Positions 14,801-24,224 of a DNA stretch of 60,000 bases are shown one piece after another. The stretch spans positions 27,952,004-28,012,003 of the forward strand of contig OZ037765.1 in the NCBI GenBank assembly GCA_964035545.1, in the 5' to 3' direction. Source of the DNA: Bugula neritina (taxonomy: Eukaryota > Bryozoa > Gymnolaemata > Cheilostomatida > Bugulidae). The notes under the pieces are model-generated. The model made no database searches, was not told where the DNA came from, and saw nothing but the letters and a program-made list of their open reading frames with translations. Position 1 is the first letter of the stretch. Each line of letters starts with the position of its first letter. Both the position numbers and the translations under genes were made by a program.

Positions 14801-17800
14801 CAAAAGACTGTTCAGAATTGATTACGTTTGTAATACTCAAATAATAATTATTGAGCTCATTTAAGCTGTTGCGAAATAATAAAAATATTTGCTAAAAAAG
14901 TTAAAATTTAAATTTCAAAAGCTATTAACCAGTCTTTTTACTAACAGATTTAACCAATAAATATTGAAGTACCTTTGGATTTGTCTGTGGTTTGAGACCA
15001 CAACTTCTGGAGGGTACCATTTGTAAACAGCCATGATAAGCTTTTATCATCAAAGCAGGCAATACAAGGCAAGATTGTGAGCCAGTTTAGAAAGCTTAGG
15101 TTGCCACTGCATATTAGTATGGCCTACATATATATCAGTATTACCTACATAAATATCACTGTGACCTACATATATATCACTGTGACCTACATATATATCA
15201 CTGTGACTTACGCAATTATATTCACTGTGACTTACATATATATCACTGTGACCTACATACGTATCACTGTGACCTACATACGTATCACTGTGACCTACAT
15301 ACATAAATATCATTGCGACCTACATATAATTGTAGTAGTTAAACCTACATAGATATCATAATAACTAACAAAAAGCACATAAAATAATGAAAACGATGTT
15401 GCTTACATTTAACCAACTCGCAGCCATGTACAGTTTTCTCACTCAAAATATCTAAACTCACCTGGAACAGTATTTGAATAGTTCCACCAACAATCTGAAC
15501 TTTTCTTAGAGGAATAATTAGCATGAGAGGAGCAATGAGCTCAACAAAGTGATTACCGGCTGTTTCCATCTGCCAATAAAATATAAATTTATATGCTTTA
15601 AAAAACTTACGCAAGTTTAAGGTCACTATCCCTGTGAGAAACCCCTGATAGCAAGGGTTTTTGTTAAATAGGGCCAAGGACTTATTCAGATGAGGCACAG
15701 GAGCAATTATGGTTGAATGCTCTTCCTAACATCATCAAAGGCCTTTACTGGGGCGGCACCATGACTTCGGATTTAATAACCCCTAGACCACTGCTGTTCC
15801 TTATAAAAATGCTTTAAATATAATTCAAATAAAAGCAGTGTTTTAAAATACTATATAGTTATAAACGCCAGGTTTTATTTTATGGGTCATGCCCTACTGC
15901 ACAAATATTTGAAAAACTTGAAGTTTAAAGTTATTAGCACCTGTGAACTAAGTTGTAAAGGAAAAAAGTCATGAAATAGTGAATCACTGCATCATATACC
16001 TTGTGCCAGAGTTCAGGGGTTTGGTGAAGGTAGAGACTTGCTGGGTTAGGGACTGGCTGTGTTTGATAGTGATAGTTCATGCAGGTTAAATCACGCCAAC
16101 ATGAGTCTCCTCTAAGCTTAATGAGACCCTACAAGGAGGAACAACCCCTAATAACTAGTTGAACAAGTAGACAGTACAACAGTTTCATATTTCAAACATA
16201 CCTTAAGATATGTGCAGCATTTACAATTCCATTTATGATTTAGTTAGATTACTATTGACATTATTATTTGCACATGTCAATTAATACAAATATATTACAC
16301 TAGAGTTTCAATATATTATTATGCATATTACACAATAGTAAAAATTAACATCAAATGCATGTATATATAGAATATAATATATACATTAAGCAGTTAATTA
16401 GACATATAGCAAGCCACAACTTTAGATAGAATACCTTGTCACACACTACACCTTGCCTGACAAATATTAATAATTGGTAAATGAAGTAACAAATGCAAAT
16501 GGGCATATAAATATGAAGACACTCATTTCGTGCGAAACCACGAAAACATATATAATGCAATGTGCTTAACTTGAGAGTAGATAAAATATAGAAAAAAAAA
16601 ACATAATTAAACATGTTGTTGAAAATGTAGCATTCAACTTACAGCACCTATCATGATTCTAAATATAAGCCATCTGTAACCCCAAATAACTACACGTGAA
16701 CAGCTCTCAGGGAATTTCTTCATTGACAAAAGTGGACAGAGAAAGATTGCGAGAAAACCAGATTCAAGAAGTTGAGATTCCCATCCAAATGAATACCTAT
16801 ACACATAATATATAGTGTACAACACATGGAGCAGCTGTAGTCTACTGGTTATAGAGGTCAATAGTTCAAATCCCAGTAAAGACTATTGGTAATGTGAGGA
16901 AGGGCATTCAGTCATAATTGCTCCTTTGCTACAATAGAAAACAAGTTTAAAAAACCCTTTCTATTAGGGGTTCTAGCAGGATGGCAAATATAAACCCATA
17001 TGTGCTATATATAGTGTACAGTACAATAGCTACTGAACTAGTAACTAGACATGTTTAAAATGATCTTCCTTTGTTGGGTATTTACATGTAGATAGGAAAT
17101 TAAACAATAAAGGCTAGTCAATTATCTTCCAGTTAAAATAGAGGAAAACTCAGCTAATACAGCACAAACTAAATGGACTCAGACAATTGCACATAATACA
17201 AGCCATATGTGTGAAGAAGTATTATATGATTATATCCCTACTAACCATCTTTGTCCTACGCTGCTAATAGAGTGGTAAAGAATCCAAAGAGAGGTCATCA
17301 GTAGCATATTGGCAGCACCTTGCACCAGTATAATAACAGATATTGAAAGACCAACCAGGGCTGATGCATTGAGCAAGACATCTATATTACTGTAATAACA
17401 AAGTCACAATTATAGTCATATACTTTGAGTCATGTAGTGTGGAGCAAAAATAGGGGAAACGACTCTTCAAACTTTGCTTTCATACAGTCCTTACAGTCTA
17501 CTTTTGTATTTTTCTATCAAAAATGAAGCAGTACCATTTTTGTCACCAGTTACACTCTTACTAAAAAAATAATTATATTAAAATAAAAAATAGCTATAAC
17601 AAATTTTATATAAATAGAAGCTTGCACAACCCAACACAAAACTATTAATATTTCTGTGTTATCATCTTCTAGCCTTTCACAAACAAAATCAACACTTGCT
17701 TGGTGCAACTTTAAAAATGGTCATGCTAAAATTGAAGTTCAATGAATTATTAGTTTGCTTACAAAATATCAAAAGTCTAGAAACCGAAAAGCTAAATAAA

Positions 17801-18406
17801 TACTTGCTTTTTATAATCAAACATCCAAAATATTGTAGGAGCAAATTTTAATTTCTGTAAAATATCTCCTTCGAAATGGGCATCAATCTTTTGCAAATAT
17901 TGGTTTGCTGGCAGCAAGCCATCCCTCCCTATCAGAGCTTTATTCTGTTGGTAAGCTATCAGAAATGCTACTCCTACAATATATAATATACAAAGTTTCA
18001 TTTAACTACCCTAAATCAAATTTTTTGCTTTTTAATAATCATATTTACAAAATACTAGAAAGAGAAAATGCGACAATTTAGTAGTCAAAAATTAGTATGC
18101 AGAAAATGACATAATAAAATATTCCTTTACTTAAATCTAGCACTTAATCTTCACTAAACTGTGCCAAAGCTACAATTGTGTACAGAGTGATGAACTTTAT
18201 TTTTAAAAATTACAAAATCAAGTACCATAAATAAATGAGAGATATCTTAGAAGTACTATTCTAGTCAACCGGTAAGATCCAATAGTATTACACAATAGAT
18301 CTTGCTGATCAACTTCATTTTGTTTTGAAAGTTTGCCATGAGGTTTTGTTTCAATGCATTCATCAGTAGTCTGTGAAGCTTTTCTCTTTCTTACTGTTTC
18401 TTCCAT
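2900..18406 (-). CDS. LMF1: Lipase maturation factor (LMF1-like), 11 exons, complete
   Basis: Polytopic ER membrane protein; the family is needed for folding of homodimeric lipases. Exons (minus strand): 18226-18406, 17808-17973, 17246-17389, 16643-16796, 16000-16128, 15462-15569, 14973-15123, 14468-14627, 9351-9531, 4635-4747, 2900-3059. Phases agree at every joint and total about 548 codons, close to human LMF1. Family landmarks in order: TRIVLLRYLSFIYGVAFL, RDGLLP, FGWESQLLESGFLAIFLCP, KLRGDSCWRDLTCMNYHYQT, GNHFVELIAP, MNTSFDPLKIVNTYGAFG, ISPYHYRLDWLMWFAAFQ, NPWLIHFVAKLLAND. I start at the Met at 18406, which runs into GSYRLTRIVLL; the Met at 18001 is intronic. Intron 2 needs a GC donor (GCAAGT). 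Introns 8 and 9 are each over 4.5 kb. LMF2 is the alternative, but the central motifs fit LMF1 better. Confidence 0.93.
3393..3735. repeat. 16-bp minisatellite, about 20 copies
   Basis: Tandem unit of the form GCAGAGCGGAGAGTTA in the last LMF intron. Central copies are identical, while both ends carry variants (GTGG, GATAGC, GTACAG). Because 16 is not a multiple of 3, the open frame seen across it repeats every 48 bases and is not a gene. Confidence 0.9.
4118..4190 (-). repeat. Possible tRNA-derived SINE fragment
   Basis: On the minus strand, a block with an A-box-like TGATTTAGTTTAAACA is followed about 25 bases later by a B-box-like GAATTTGAGTCTCACC. It resembles the head of the SINE-like copies elsewhere in this gene but lacks their shared tail. 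Low certainty. Confidence 0.3.
4748..9350. other. LMF intron 9, 4.6 kb
   Basis: This intron holds a GT-rich array near 4978-5172 and otherwise unremarkable AT-rich sequence. Short open frames near 5332, 6072 and 7137 (plus) have no recognisable domain or splice context. I see no nested gene. Confidence 0.6.
4978..5172. repeat. GAGTGTGTGTTT-type tandem array
   Basis: Degenerate 12-14-bp units of GAGTGTGTGTTTGT and GAGTGTGTGTTTTT. The His/Thr/Lys-rich minus-strand open frames here are products of the repeat, not proteins. Confidence 0.9.
9803..9828. repeat. (GGCA)n microsatellite
   Basis: About six tandem GGCA tetranucleotides inside LMF intron 8. Confidence 0.85.
13491..13577 (-). mobile_element. 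SINE-like copy with internal deletion
   Basis: On the minus strand the tRNA-like head (TAGTGGTTAGAGCACTAGC, A-box type) runs almost straight into the tail block CAGGGGTTCTC...GATGGCGAC. Copies at 15612 and 16829 have the same tail but about 80 more bases of body. It is therefore a shortened member of the same family, inserted in an LMF intron. Confidence 0.6.
14676..14722. repeat. GTGTGTGCA repeat
   Basis: Short run of alternating GTGTGTG and CA just upstream (minus sense) of LMF exon 8, the exon at 14468-14627. Confidence 0.8.
15124..15325. repeat. 21-bp minisatellite abutting an LMF splice acceptor
   Basis: In LMF sense the unit is close to GTCACAGTGATATATATGTAG, about nine copies. Each unit ends in ATATGTAG followed by G, like a 3' splice site. 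The real acceptor of exon 7 (starting at 15123) is the last TAG of the array. Some units read GTAAGTCACAG, which also resembles a donor. Open frames on both strands here are artefacts of the repeat. Confidence 0.88.
15612..15802 (-). mobile_element. tRNA-derived SINE-like copy
   Basis: Read on the minus strand: a tRNA-like head with AGCAGTGGTCTAGGGGTTA, then the body CCCAGTAAAGGCC, GGAAGAGCATTCA and ATAATTGCTCCT, then the tail AACCCTTGCTATCAGGGG. Body and tail match the oppositely oriented copy at 16829-16998. It lies in LMF intron 5. Confidence 0.7.
16829..16998 (+). mobile_element. tRNA-derived SINE-like copy
   Basis: A-box-like TGTAGTCTACTGGTTATAG and B-box-like AGTTCAAATCCC are spaced as in a tRNA. 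They are followed by CCCAGTAAAGAC, GGAAGGGCATTCAGTC, ATAATTGCTCCT and the tail ACCCTTTCTATTAGGGG. It shares body and tail with the copy at 15612-15802, so it is a dispersed family and not a functional tRNA. It lies in LMF intron 3. Confidence 0.72.
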
Positions 18407-20297
18407 TTATCACTGTGATTGAACATTAAAACAAATACAAAGTAATTAGTCATATATCACTATATTAGTATAATATATGTGTCAATTGCAAACACTTTAC
18501 TTTTTAAGTCTTGCTTTGCGAGATTTGAAATGAAGTAAGAAAGCCAAAGATTAAATGCTAGAGGTCTTCAAGTGACAATCTAATGATACCCGGTTTACTA
18601 AAGTTTATTTTTATTTTGATGAAATTAAATAGTATCAACACTGCTAATTTTTCCCACTTTTTGTATTTTACTATTAGTATTACTATTAGTATTACTATTA
18701 GTATTTGTAGATTAATTTTAAACTTACAGCGCTTGCAGTTCTGCAATATTGCAAAAATTTAAATGCTCGAATCACCAAGTTCAACACAATTTGAATTATT
18801 GATACTGATACTCATACTAATAGTAATACTAATACTAATACTAATAGTAATAGTAAAACTAAAACTAGTAAAAGTAAATGTAATACCAAAAGTAAAAGTA
18901 AAGGTAAATCTAATTACTAATTAGTATTACTCAATTAAACTAATTATATTAATTTAATCTAGTCACGTCAATGTTAATATTTAATAGTTATACTATTATA
19001 ATTATCTAAAAGTATTACTATTAGTATAAGTATTACTATTAGTATTATAATTATTATAGTCAATGGAATTAAAAGAGACTACTAATAAATTTGGTTACAA
19101 AAAAAGCCAACTGTCTTGAAATTTTATGGTGAAAGCTGCTACTCCGAAACATCATGATTTTATATAAGTGTAGTTTTGAGCAAAGGTCAATGCCATATTT
19201 GTTTTTTTTATATGTATTATAATAGTCGATCGTTGAAAGAGATAGAGACTACTTATACTTATGAAATGCAGGTGTACTTTTTACCTGCGTTGTTGTAACT
19301 AAGCAAGACACAATTTTCGTTATTAGCAAATGAGTAGGGGAGATACCACGCTGGTTGTTCGAAGTTTTCTTGTTTCATATTATTATTAGTGGTATAGTGT
19401 TAGTTGATATGTAATAAATAAGCGCTTTTCAAATTATTATACACCAAAAGTAATAATTTCTTAAAAAAATATAATCATAATATTAATATTAATTCATAAT
19501 GATAATTGATGATGATAAATAATTTTATTAAAAATAAATAAATATTAATATAATATTAATATCAATATGAAATGAAATATAAATAACTATTACTAATACT
19601 ATAATGTTAGTGATTATTGTAAGCATAACTATAAGTATTAGTATCACAGTAACTGGCTCTCACTGTCAGTGTGAGTGTCGCTATCTAATATATTATATAG
19701 ATACTAAGTCTAATAGTAATACTAATACTAAATCTAATACTAATAGTAATAGTCAATAAACAATCACAATGTCAGTGTGAGATTAAGTTTAAACTTTAAT
19801 GTCGGTAATACTAATTATATAGTATAACTATACTATAATTCTATATCCGTATTAGTATTAGTTGTACTTGATTTTTATTGCTGTCTGTATAAGCACTACC
19901 TTATTTATTTCAAATTAATTTTTCTAACAAACATGAACAACTAAATTTAATAAAATGTTTTTTGTAAAGCTGCTATGCTTACGTTTTCAAGTTATTAAAT
20001 TATTAATGTGCATCTACTTGTAGCTTTCACATAGACCCATGATAGTACAAACTTATCATCCTCAGATAATTCGTTTCTTAACTAATATGGTCTACATGGC
20101 AACAGTACAGTTAGCAGAGATATATTTCTATGTAAACAAAAATTTGGAAAGTTCAGCTTCTACTATAAACTGCCAATGCTCTAAAGTATCCATCAGGTGG
20201 GAAAATATAGATATCTGATATTCATCCCTGTGGCTCTAAAATGATATAATGTATGCTTTGCTACTCAAATGTCGGTGTATGAATAAGTAAAAATAAG
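18407..20297. other. Intergenic region upstream of the LMF gene
   Basis: This is the LMF side of a head-to-head promoter region shared with TGS1. It is very AT-rich and holds several TACTAA/TAGTAA arrays and small palindromes (for example near 19810-19835). I saw no exon. Confidence 0.6.
18660..19050. repeat. TACTAA/TAGTAA hexanucleotide arrays in both orientations
   Basis: Runs of ATTAGTATTACT at 18669-18704 and 19010-19050 are the reverse complement of AGTAATACTAAT runs at 18808-18860. The blocks could pair as a long imperfect hairpin. A related run occurs at 19700-19755 and another upstream of the PI3K subunit gene at 51238-51335. Confidence 0.8.
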
Positions 20298-20301
20298 ATA
20301 T

Positions 20302-20608
20302 TGTGGTGGTTCGTGGAACTACCAGCAGCACAACATGTAGGGTCGCGTAATTGACCCGGAACAATGGATAGCCAATTAGCGTATTTGATAGTTAGCAGCA
20401 ATTATAGTTTCCCGCTGCTAAGTCAGTCGAAGCTAGAGTGTCAAATAGATTAGATGTATAAATTGTCTGGATGTATTGTATCGTTTTTATAATGTATAAT
20501 TGTGTGTAAAATATATACTCGTTCACTCGACTTATCCTGGTGCAGTTCTATGGCAAATAATTAGACTCTCTGGATAGCATATCAACCCTAAATCTGAAAA
20601 ATATAACA
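20302..20608 (+). repeat. 5' LTR
   Basis: 307 bp, TGTGGTGG...ATATAACA, the same as the 3' LTR by eye. A TATAAA at 20457-20462 is a plausible core promoter element. Confidence 0.95.
20457..20462 (+). promoter_or_regulatory. Candidate TATA box in the LTR
   Basis: TATAAA about 150 bases into the 5' LTR; the 3' LTR has the same site and could in principle promote transcription towards TGS1. Confidence 0.4.
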
Positions 20609-20609
20609 G

Positions 20610-20627
20610 TGGTGGCAGCGGTGGGAT
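20610..20627 (+). promoter_or_regulatory. Primer binding site, tRNA-Leu type
   Basis: Starting one base after the 5' LTR, TGGTGGCAGCGGTGGGAT is complementary to the 3' end (with CCA) of an animal tRNA-Leu(AAG)-type acceptor. Position and starting TGG are as expected for reverse-transcription priming. The tRNA identity is from my knowledge of tRNA sequences. Confidence 0.75.
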
Positions 20628-20639
20628 AGTGCATCCAAG

Positions 20640-20708
20640 ATGGAGACTGAAAACGCTGGAACTCAACCACCGGCAGTAGAAGGTGAGCGTAGAGACAATG
20701 CCTGTTAA
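20640..20708 (+). CDS. Short leader ORF with a splice donor
   Basis: The first AUG of the element opens a 22-codon frame that ends before gag gets under way. It contains AAG|GTGAGC with the donor GT at 20683-20684. If used, that donor leaves phase 1 and joins in frame to the acceptor at 26408-26409. It may supply the start codon of the third ORF or act as an upstream ORF for gag. Alternatively, a one-base change has separated it from gag. Confidence 0.4.
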   Translation: METENAGTQPPAVEGERRDNAC

Positions 20709-21759
20709 CCATGTAGTAGAAGAGCGAAGGGTTCCGCGAGAACTAACTGAAGACCGCTACCGGTTAAAGGCGCCCACCTTCACGGGTGAAGAGGAGGTGG
20801 AACAATTTATCCAAGAGTTTAGCGACGTAATGGACGTCGCCCAGTGGCCCCCTAGGGTGGCCTTGCTGAAGCTTAGAATGGCATTGATGGACAAAGCCAA
20901 GTCTTATGGGCTGGGCGTAGACATTGATAATATCTTTGCTTCTCTGCGGGCCCGCTTCGGCCTCTCTGCTACAGATGCCAGGGCCCGATTGCAGAGGTTG
21001 CGGCGTGATCCCCGCACTCCGCTGCGGGAGCACGCCGCCGCGGTCATGAAGCTGGCACAGATCGCGTACAGCGACTTGCCCCCAGTCAACCGCGAGAGGT
21101 ATACCCTCGACGCTTTCATAGCATCTGTCGACGATCTGGGTCTCCACCACCAGTTTCTAGCTAGGGGAGTCACCACCGTTGAAGATGCTCTGACTGAGGG
21201 GGAAGCTTACCTCCTAGCTAATCAAATGCATAAAAGTCGCGGAAGCTCCCGTCAAGTGGAGATAGACCGCGCAGACACGGCCGCGGGACAAGGGGAGGAA
21301 ACCCCCGCCGCGGCTGCCGTGTCCCAGTTGGCGACGGCATCGAAAGTCACTCAACTGACAGACATGCTAGCCAAGCTGATAGCAACACTGACACCACAAA
21401 CCCCAGTGAGTACCGCCCCTGAGCCCATGCGGCCACCGGCGCCGCCACAGGGAGAAACAGTCAGTTTTTGCTGGGAGTGCGGAAATCAAGGGCATTTCCG
21501 CCGATACTGTCCCTTCCTAAATCAGGGGTTAAACTACCGCGGCCCGCAGATGTTCCCACCTCCTGCGGGCCGACGAAACCTCCAGGGAAGAAGAAACGCA
21601 GGTCACCCAGACGGGTACCGCGTACTGGCAACCAACAGTGGCAACAGCCACGACGGACCAGCAAGGGGCTTCGCCCCGCGGCTGCCTTTTCTATGCCCCT
21701 TCACAACAGATTCGCAGGGCTACAAGCCCAAGAATCTGGATGGGAGCCCACAAAGGTAG
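20698..21759 (+). CDS. gag: Retrotransposon gag with CCHC zinc knuckle
   Basis: Capsid-like retrotransposon Gag of about 353 residues from the ATG at 20698. The frame is open from 20683, but that position is GTG and also a splice donor. The central region (for example LRARFGLSATDARARLQRL) has the helical, basic character of retrotransposon Gag. Near the C-terminus CWECGNQGHFRRYC is a CX2CX4HX4C nucleic-acid-binding knuckle. It overlaps the pol frame by about 290 bases, with pol in the -1 frame. Confidence 0.85.
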   Translation: MPVNHVVEERRVPRELTEDRYRLKAPTFTGEEEVEQFIQEFSDVMDVAQWPPRVALLKLRMALMDKAKSYGLGVDIDNIFASLRARFGLSATDARARLQRLRRDPRTPLREHAAAVMKLAQIAYSDLPPVNRERYTLDAFIASVDDLGLHHQFLARGVTTVEDALTEGEAYLLANQMHKSRGSSRQVEIDRADTAAGQGEETPAAAAVSQLATASKVTQLTDMLAKLIATLTPQTPVSTAPEPMRPPAPPQGETVSFCWECGNQGHFRRYCPFLNQGLNYRGPQMFPPPAGRRNLQGRRNAGHPDGYRVLATNSGNSHDGPARGFAPRLPFLCPFTTDSQGYKPKNLDGSPQR

Positions 21760-24224
21760 CCGGGAATCTAGCCTCGGCACCCCCGAGGCCTACCTACCAC
21801 CGCCCCAAGAGACCTCCTTCGCGACCCAAAGCGAGGGAGGTACTCCCTGCGAGAGTGAGGCCTGAAGAGAGAGTTCAGGTGCAGCCCCATGGGAACAGCT
21901 ATTTCTTGCCCGGTAAACTGGAAGGCAAAGCTGTTACTTTCCTCATTGATTCGGGCTGTACCACGAACCTCTTAAGCCGCCAACTCTTCGACACCCTCAG
22001 TGCTAGGGTCAGGGGCGAGATGGAATCATACGAAGGGGAGTACGGCACCCTAGCTGACGGGTCGTGCCTTCCCTTCTATGGTATAATTGAGCTGACGGGA
22101 CGAGTCCGTGATCAAACGATCCAAGAGACGTTCATCGTCAGTCAGCTCAAGGAGGACGCCATCCTCGGGATGCCATTCCTAAAACGGCACGGATGTCACA
22201 TAGATTTTAGCAAATCTGCAATGATGATGTCCGGGCGAGAACTCGCCTGCGTCGATAAGTTCGGCCGCCCTTTAGTGGGAGGTGTGCAAGTGGTACGCAA
22301 CCGTATCATACCAGGCCGCTCCCGGGCTACCATTCACTGCAGGGTGAATAATAGCCGGATCTCTGGACTCGGGGTAGTTGAAGGCGCGCACGAAAAGATC
22401 CAACTTGCCAGCAGTCTGAATCAGCTGACTGAGCAAGGGGAGATCTTAGTGCAGTGCGTCAACCCCTTTACCGAGTCTATCAAGCTTCCGGCTGGGTCGA
22501 TGCTGGGCCGTTTTCACTCTGTTCAGGAGGAAGACGTAGGCCCATCGCTGGGTGATGCGACAGAGGCACTTCCTCAGTGCCCTACTCAAGGGCGAGGGGC
22601 AGTCCCCGCACATCTCCGGGAGTTGTATGACACAGCCTGTAGCGGCTGCGCGAGTAACAGAGAACGCCAAGTTATGGCTAAGTTACTACGCGACTACGGT
22701 GATGTGTTCAGCAGCGGAGGGCATGACGTGGGACTGACTGAAATTGTCAGACACGAAATACCGCTGACTGCAGGGACAGTCCCTGTCCGGCAGCCCACAC
22801 GCAGGCTGGGGCCGGAGAAAGAGAAGGAGGTTAGCCGACAAGTACGGGATCTTCTGGACCAGGGACTGATAGAGCCCGCCCATAGTGCGTGGAGCTCGCC
22901 AGTCGTACTGGTCCGGAAGAAAGACGGCAGTTGGCGGTTCTGTGTGGATTACCGCAAACTCAATAGCGTAACCATACAGGACGCCTACCCTCTACCTCGT
23001 ATTGACGAGTCATTGGACGCCCTAGCCGCCAGCAAGTACTTCAGTACGTTAGACTTGCTAAGCGGCTATTGGCAAGTTCCTCTGAGTCCCGACGCCCAAG
23101 AGAAAGCGGCGTTTATCACACGGGACGGTTTGTGGAAGTGGAAGGTGCTGCCTTTCGGGTTGACCTCCGCCCCAGCCACCTTCCAGAGGCTGATGGAGCA
23201 AGTCCTCAGCGGGCTCCATTGGAAGACACTGCTGATCTACCTCGATGATGTCATCGTGATCTCCCCAGACTTCAAGACACATGTCAGTCGTCCGCAGGAG
23301 GTCTTTGAGAGACTCCGAGGTGCCGGTCTTAAGCTCAAGCCTTCTAAGTGCGCTCTATTGCAGCCAGAGGTTAAGTACCTGGGGCACGTTGTCGGTCGAA
23401 ACGGCGTGGCAACGGATCCCGAGAAGGTACGGGCAGTAGAAGACTGGGTCACCCCCCAAGACTTGACCGGACTCCGGGCTTTCTTGGGGCTGGTAGGGTA
23501 TTACAGACAATACATACCAGACTTTGCGGGCATAGCACAGCCGTTAAACCGGCTCACCGCAAAGGGAGTGACGTGGCAGTGGACCCCAGTCGAACAAGAA
23601 GCGTTCGACCGCCTCAAGGGCTGCCTACTAACGGCGCCCATCTTGGCCTACCCAGACCCCACTCTGGAGTACATCCTCGACACCGACGCCAGTGACCAGA
23701 ATGTTGGCGCTGTGCTGTCACAAGTGCAGGAAGGCCGAGAAGTAGTAGTAGCCTACTACAGCAAGTCTCTCTCACCCGCTGAACGAAACTACTGCACTAC
23801 CCGCAAGGAGCTGCTGGCAGTAATCAAGTCAGTGAAGCACTTCAGACCATACCTATACGGCAGGAAGTTCCGGCTGCGTACGGATCATGCCTCGCTGATC
23901 TGGTTGTGCAAGAGAGCAGAGCCCTCTAGTCAGGTCGCCCGGTGGCTCGAAATCCTAGCTGAATTCTCATACCGGATCGAACATCGACCGGGCAAGAGAC
24001 ACAGCAATGCGGATGGGTTGAGTCGCCGACCTGACGGAGGTTGCAAACAGTGTCTCAACATCGAGAGGAGGGATGGAGGTCCCCCGCGATGCGAGTTGGA
24101 GACGCTGGCTCACCACGGAGCACCGTTTGACTGGGACCAGGGTCAACTCAGGCAGGGAGTTGATGAGTCCCCGGAGGGTGTACAAAACCTCCGCGCCAAC
24201 CCTGTATTGGCCGGTAATGTTTGA
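21468..24224 (+). CDS. pol: Pol, first part: protease, reverse transcriptase, RNase H
   Basis: The open frame is -1 relative to gag, with no obvious own ATG in its first part, so it probably depends on frameshifting. The protease active site is FLIDSGCTTNLLS. RT shows VDYRKLNS, LPFGLTSAPATFQRLM and the YLDD catalytic box in LIYLDDVIV. RNase H follows with ILDTDASDQNVGAVLSQ and RTDHASL. The frame ends at an in-frame TGA at 24222-24224, after which the same frame continues with integrase sequence. The TGA is thus a premature stop, consistent with CGA changed to TGA at a CpG. Confidence 0.9.
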   Translation: MLGVRKSRAFPPILSLPKSGVKLPRPADVPTSCGPTKPPGKKKRRSPRRVPRTGNQQWQQPRRTSKGLRPAAAFSMPLHNRFAGLQAQESGWEPTKVAGNLASAPPRPTYHRPKRPPSRPKAREVLPARVRPEERVQVQPHGNSYFLPGKLEGKAVTFLIDSGCTTNLLSRQLFDTLSARVRGEMESYEGEYGTLADGSCLPFYGIIELTGRVRDQTIQETFIVSQLKEDAILGMPFLKRHGCHIDFSKSAMMMSGRELACVDKFGRPLVGGVQVVRNRIIPGRSRATIHCRVNNSRISGLGVVEGAHEKIQLASSLNQLTEQGEILVQCVNPFTESIKLPAGSMLGRFHSVQEEDVGPSLGDATEALPQCPTQGRGAVPAHLRELYDTACSGCASNRERQVMAKLLRDYGDVFSSGGHDVGLTEIVRHEIPLTAGTVPVRQPTRRLGPEKEKEVSRQVRDLLDQGLIEPAHSAWSSPVVLVRKKDGSWRFCVDYRKLNSVTIQDAYPLPRIDESLDALAASKYFSTLDLLSGYWQVPLSPDAQEKAAFITRDGLWKWKVLPFGLTSAPATFQRLMEQVLSGLHWKTLLIYLDDVIVISPDFKTHVSRPQEVFERLRGAGLKLKPSKCALLQPEVKYLGHVVGRNGVATDPEKVRAVEDWVTPQDLTGLRAFLGLVGYYRQYIPDFAGIAQPLNRLTAKGVTWQWTPVEQEAFDRLKGCLLTAPILAYPDPTLEYILDTDASDQNVGAVLSQVQEGREVVVAYYSKSLSPAERNYCTTRKELLAVIKSVKHFRPYLYGRKFRLRTDHASLIWLCKRAEPSSQVARWLEILAEFSYRIEHRPGKRHSNADGLSRRPDGGCKQCLNIERRDGGPPRCELETLAHHGAPFDWDQGQLRQGVDESPEGVQNLRANPVLAGNV

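Noticed and set aside
15050-15352. Overlapping repetitive ORFs on both strands
   Set aside because: They are products of the 21-bp minisatellite; only the LMF exon at 14973-15123 is coding.
16829-16900. Functional tRNA gene
   Set aside because: A and B boxes are present but no proper cloverleaf is formed, and the tail is shared with other dispersed copies.
17972-18001. Met at 18001 as the LMF start
   Set aside because: The family alignment needs the exon at 18226-18406 (GSYRLTRIVLL) joined at the acceptor before 17973; MKLCILYIV is intron.
20764-21176. Minus-strand ORFs across gag and pol
   Set aside because: Shadows of the GC-rich plus-strand coding sequence.
24222-24224. TGA as selenocysteine or programmed readthrough
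   Set aside because: No readthrough context or SECIS-like structure noticed; a CGA-to-TGA change is simpler.
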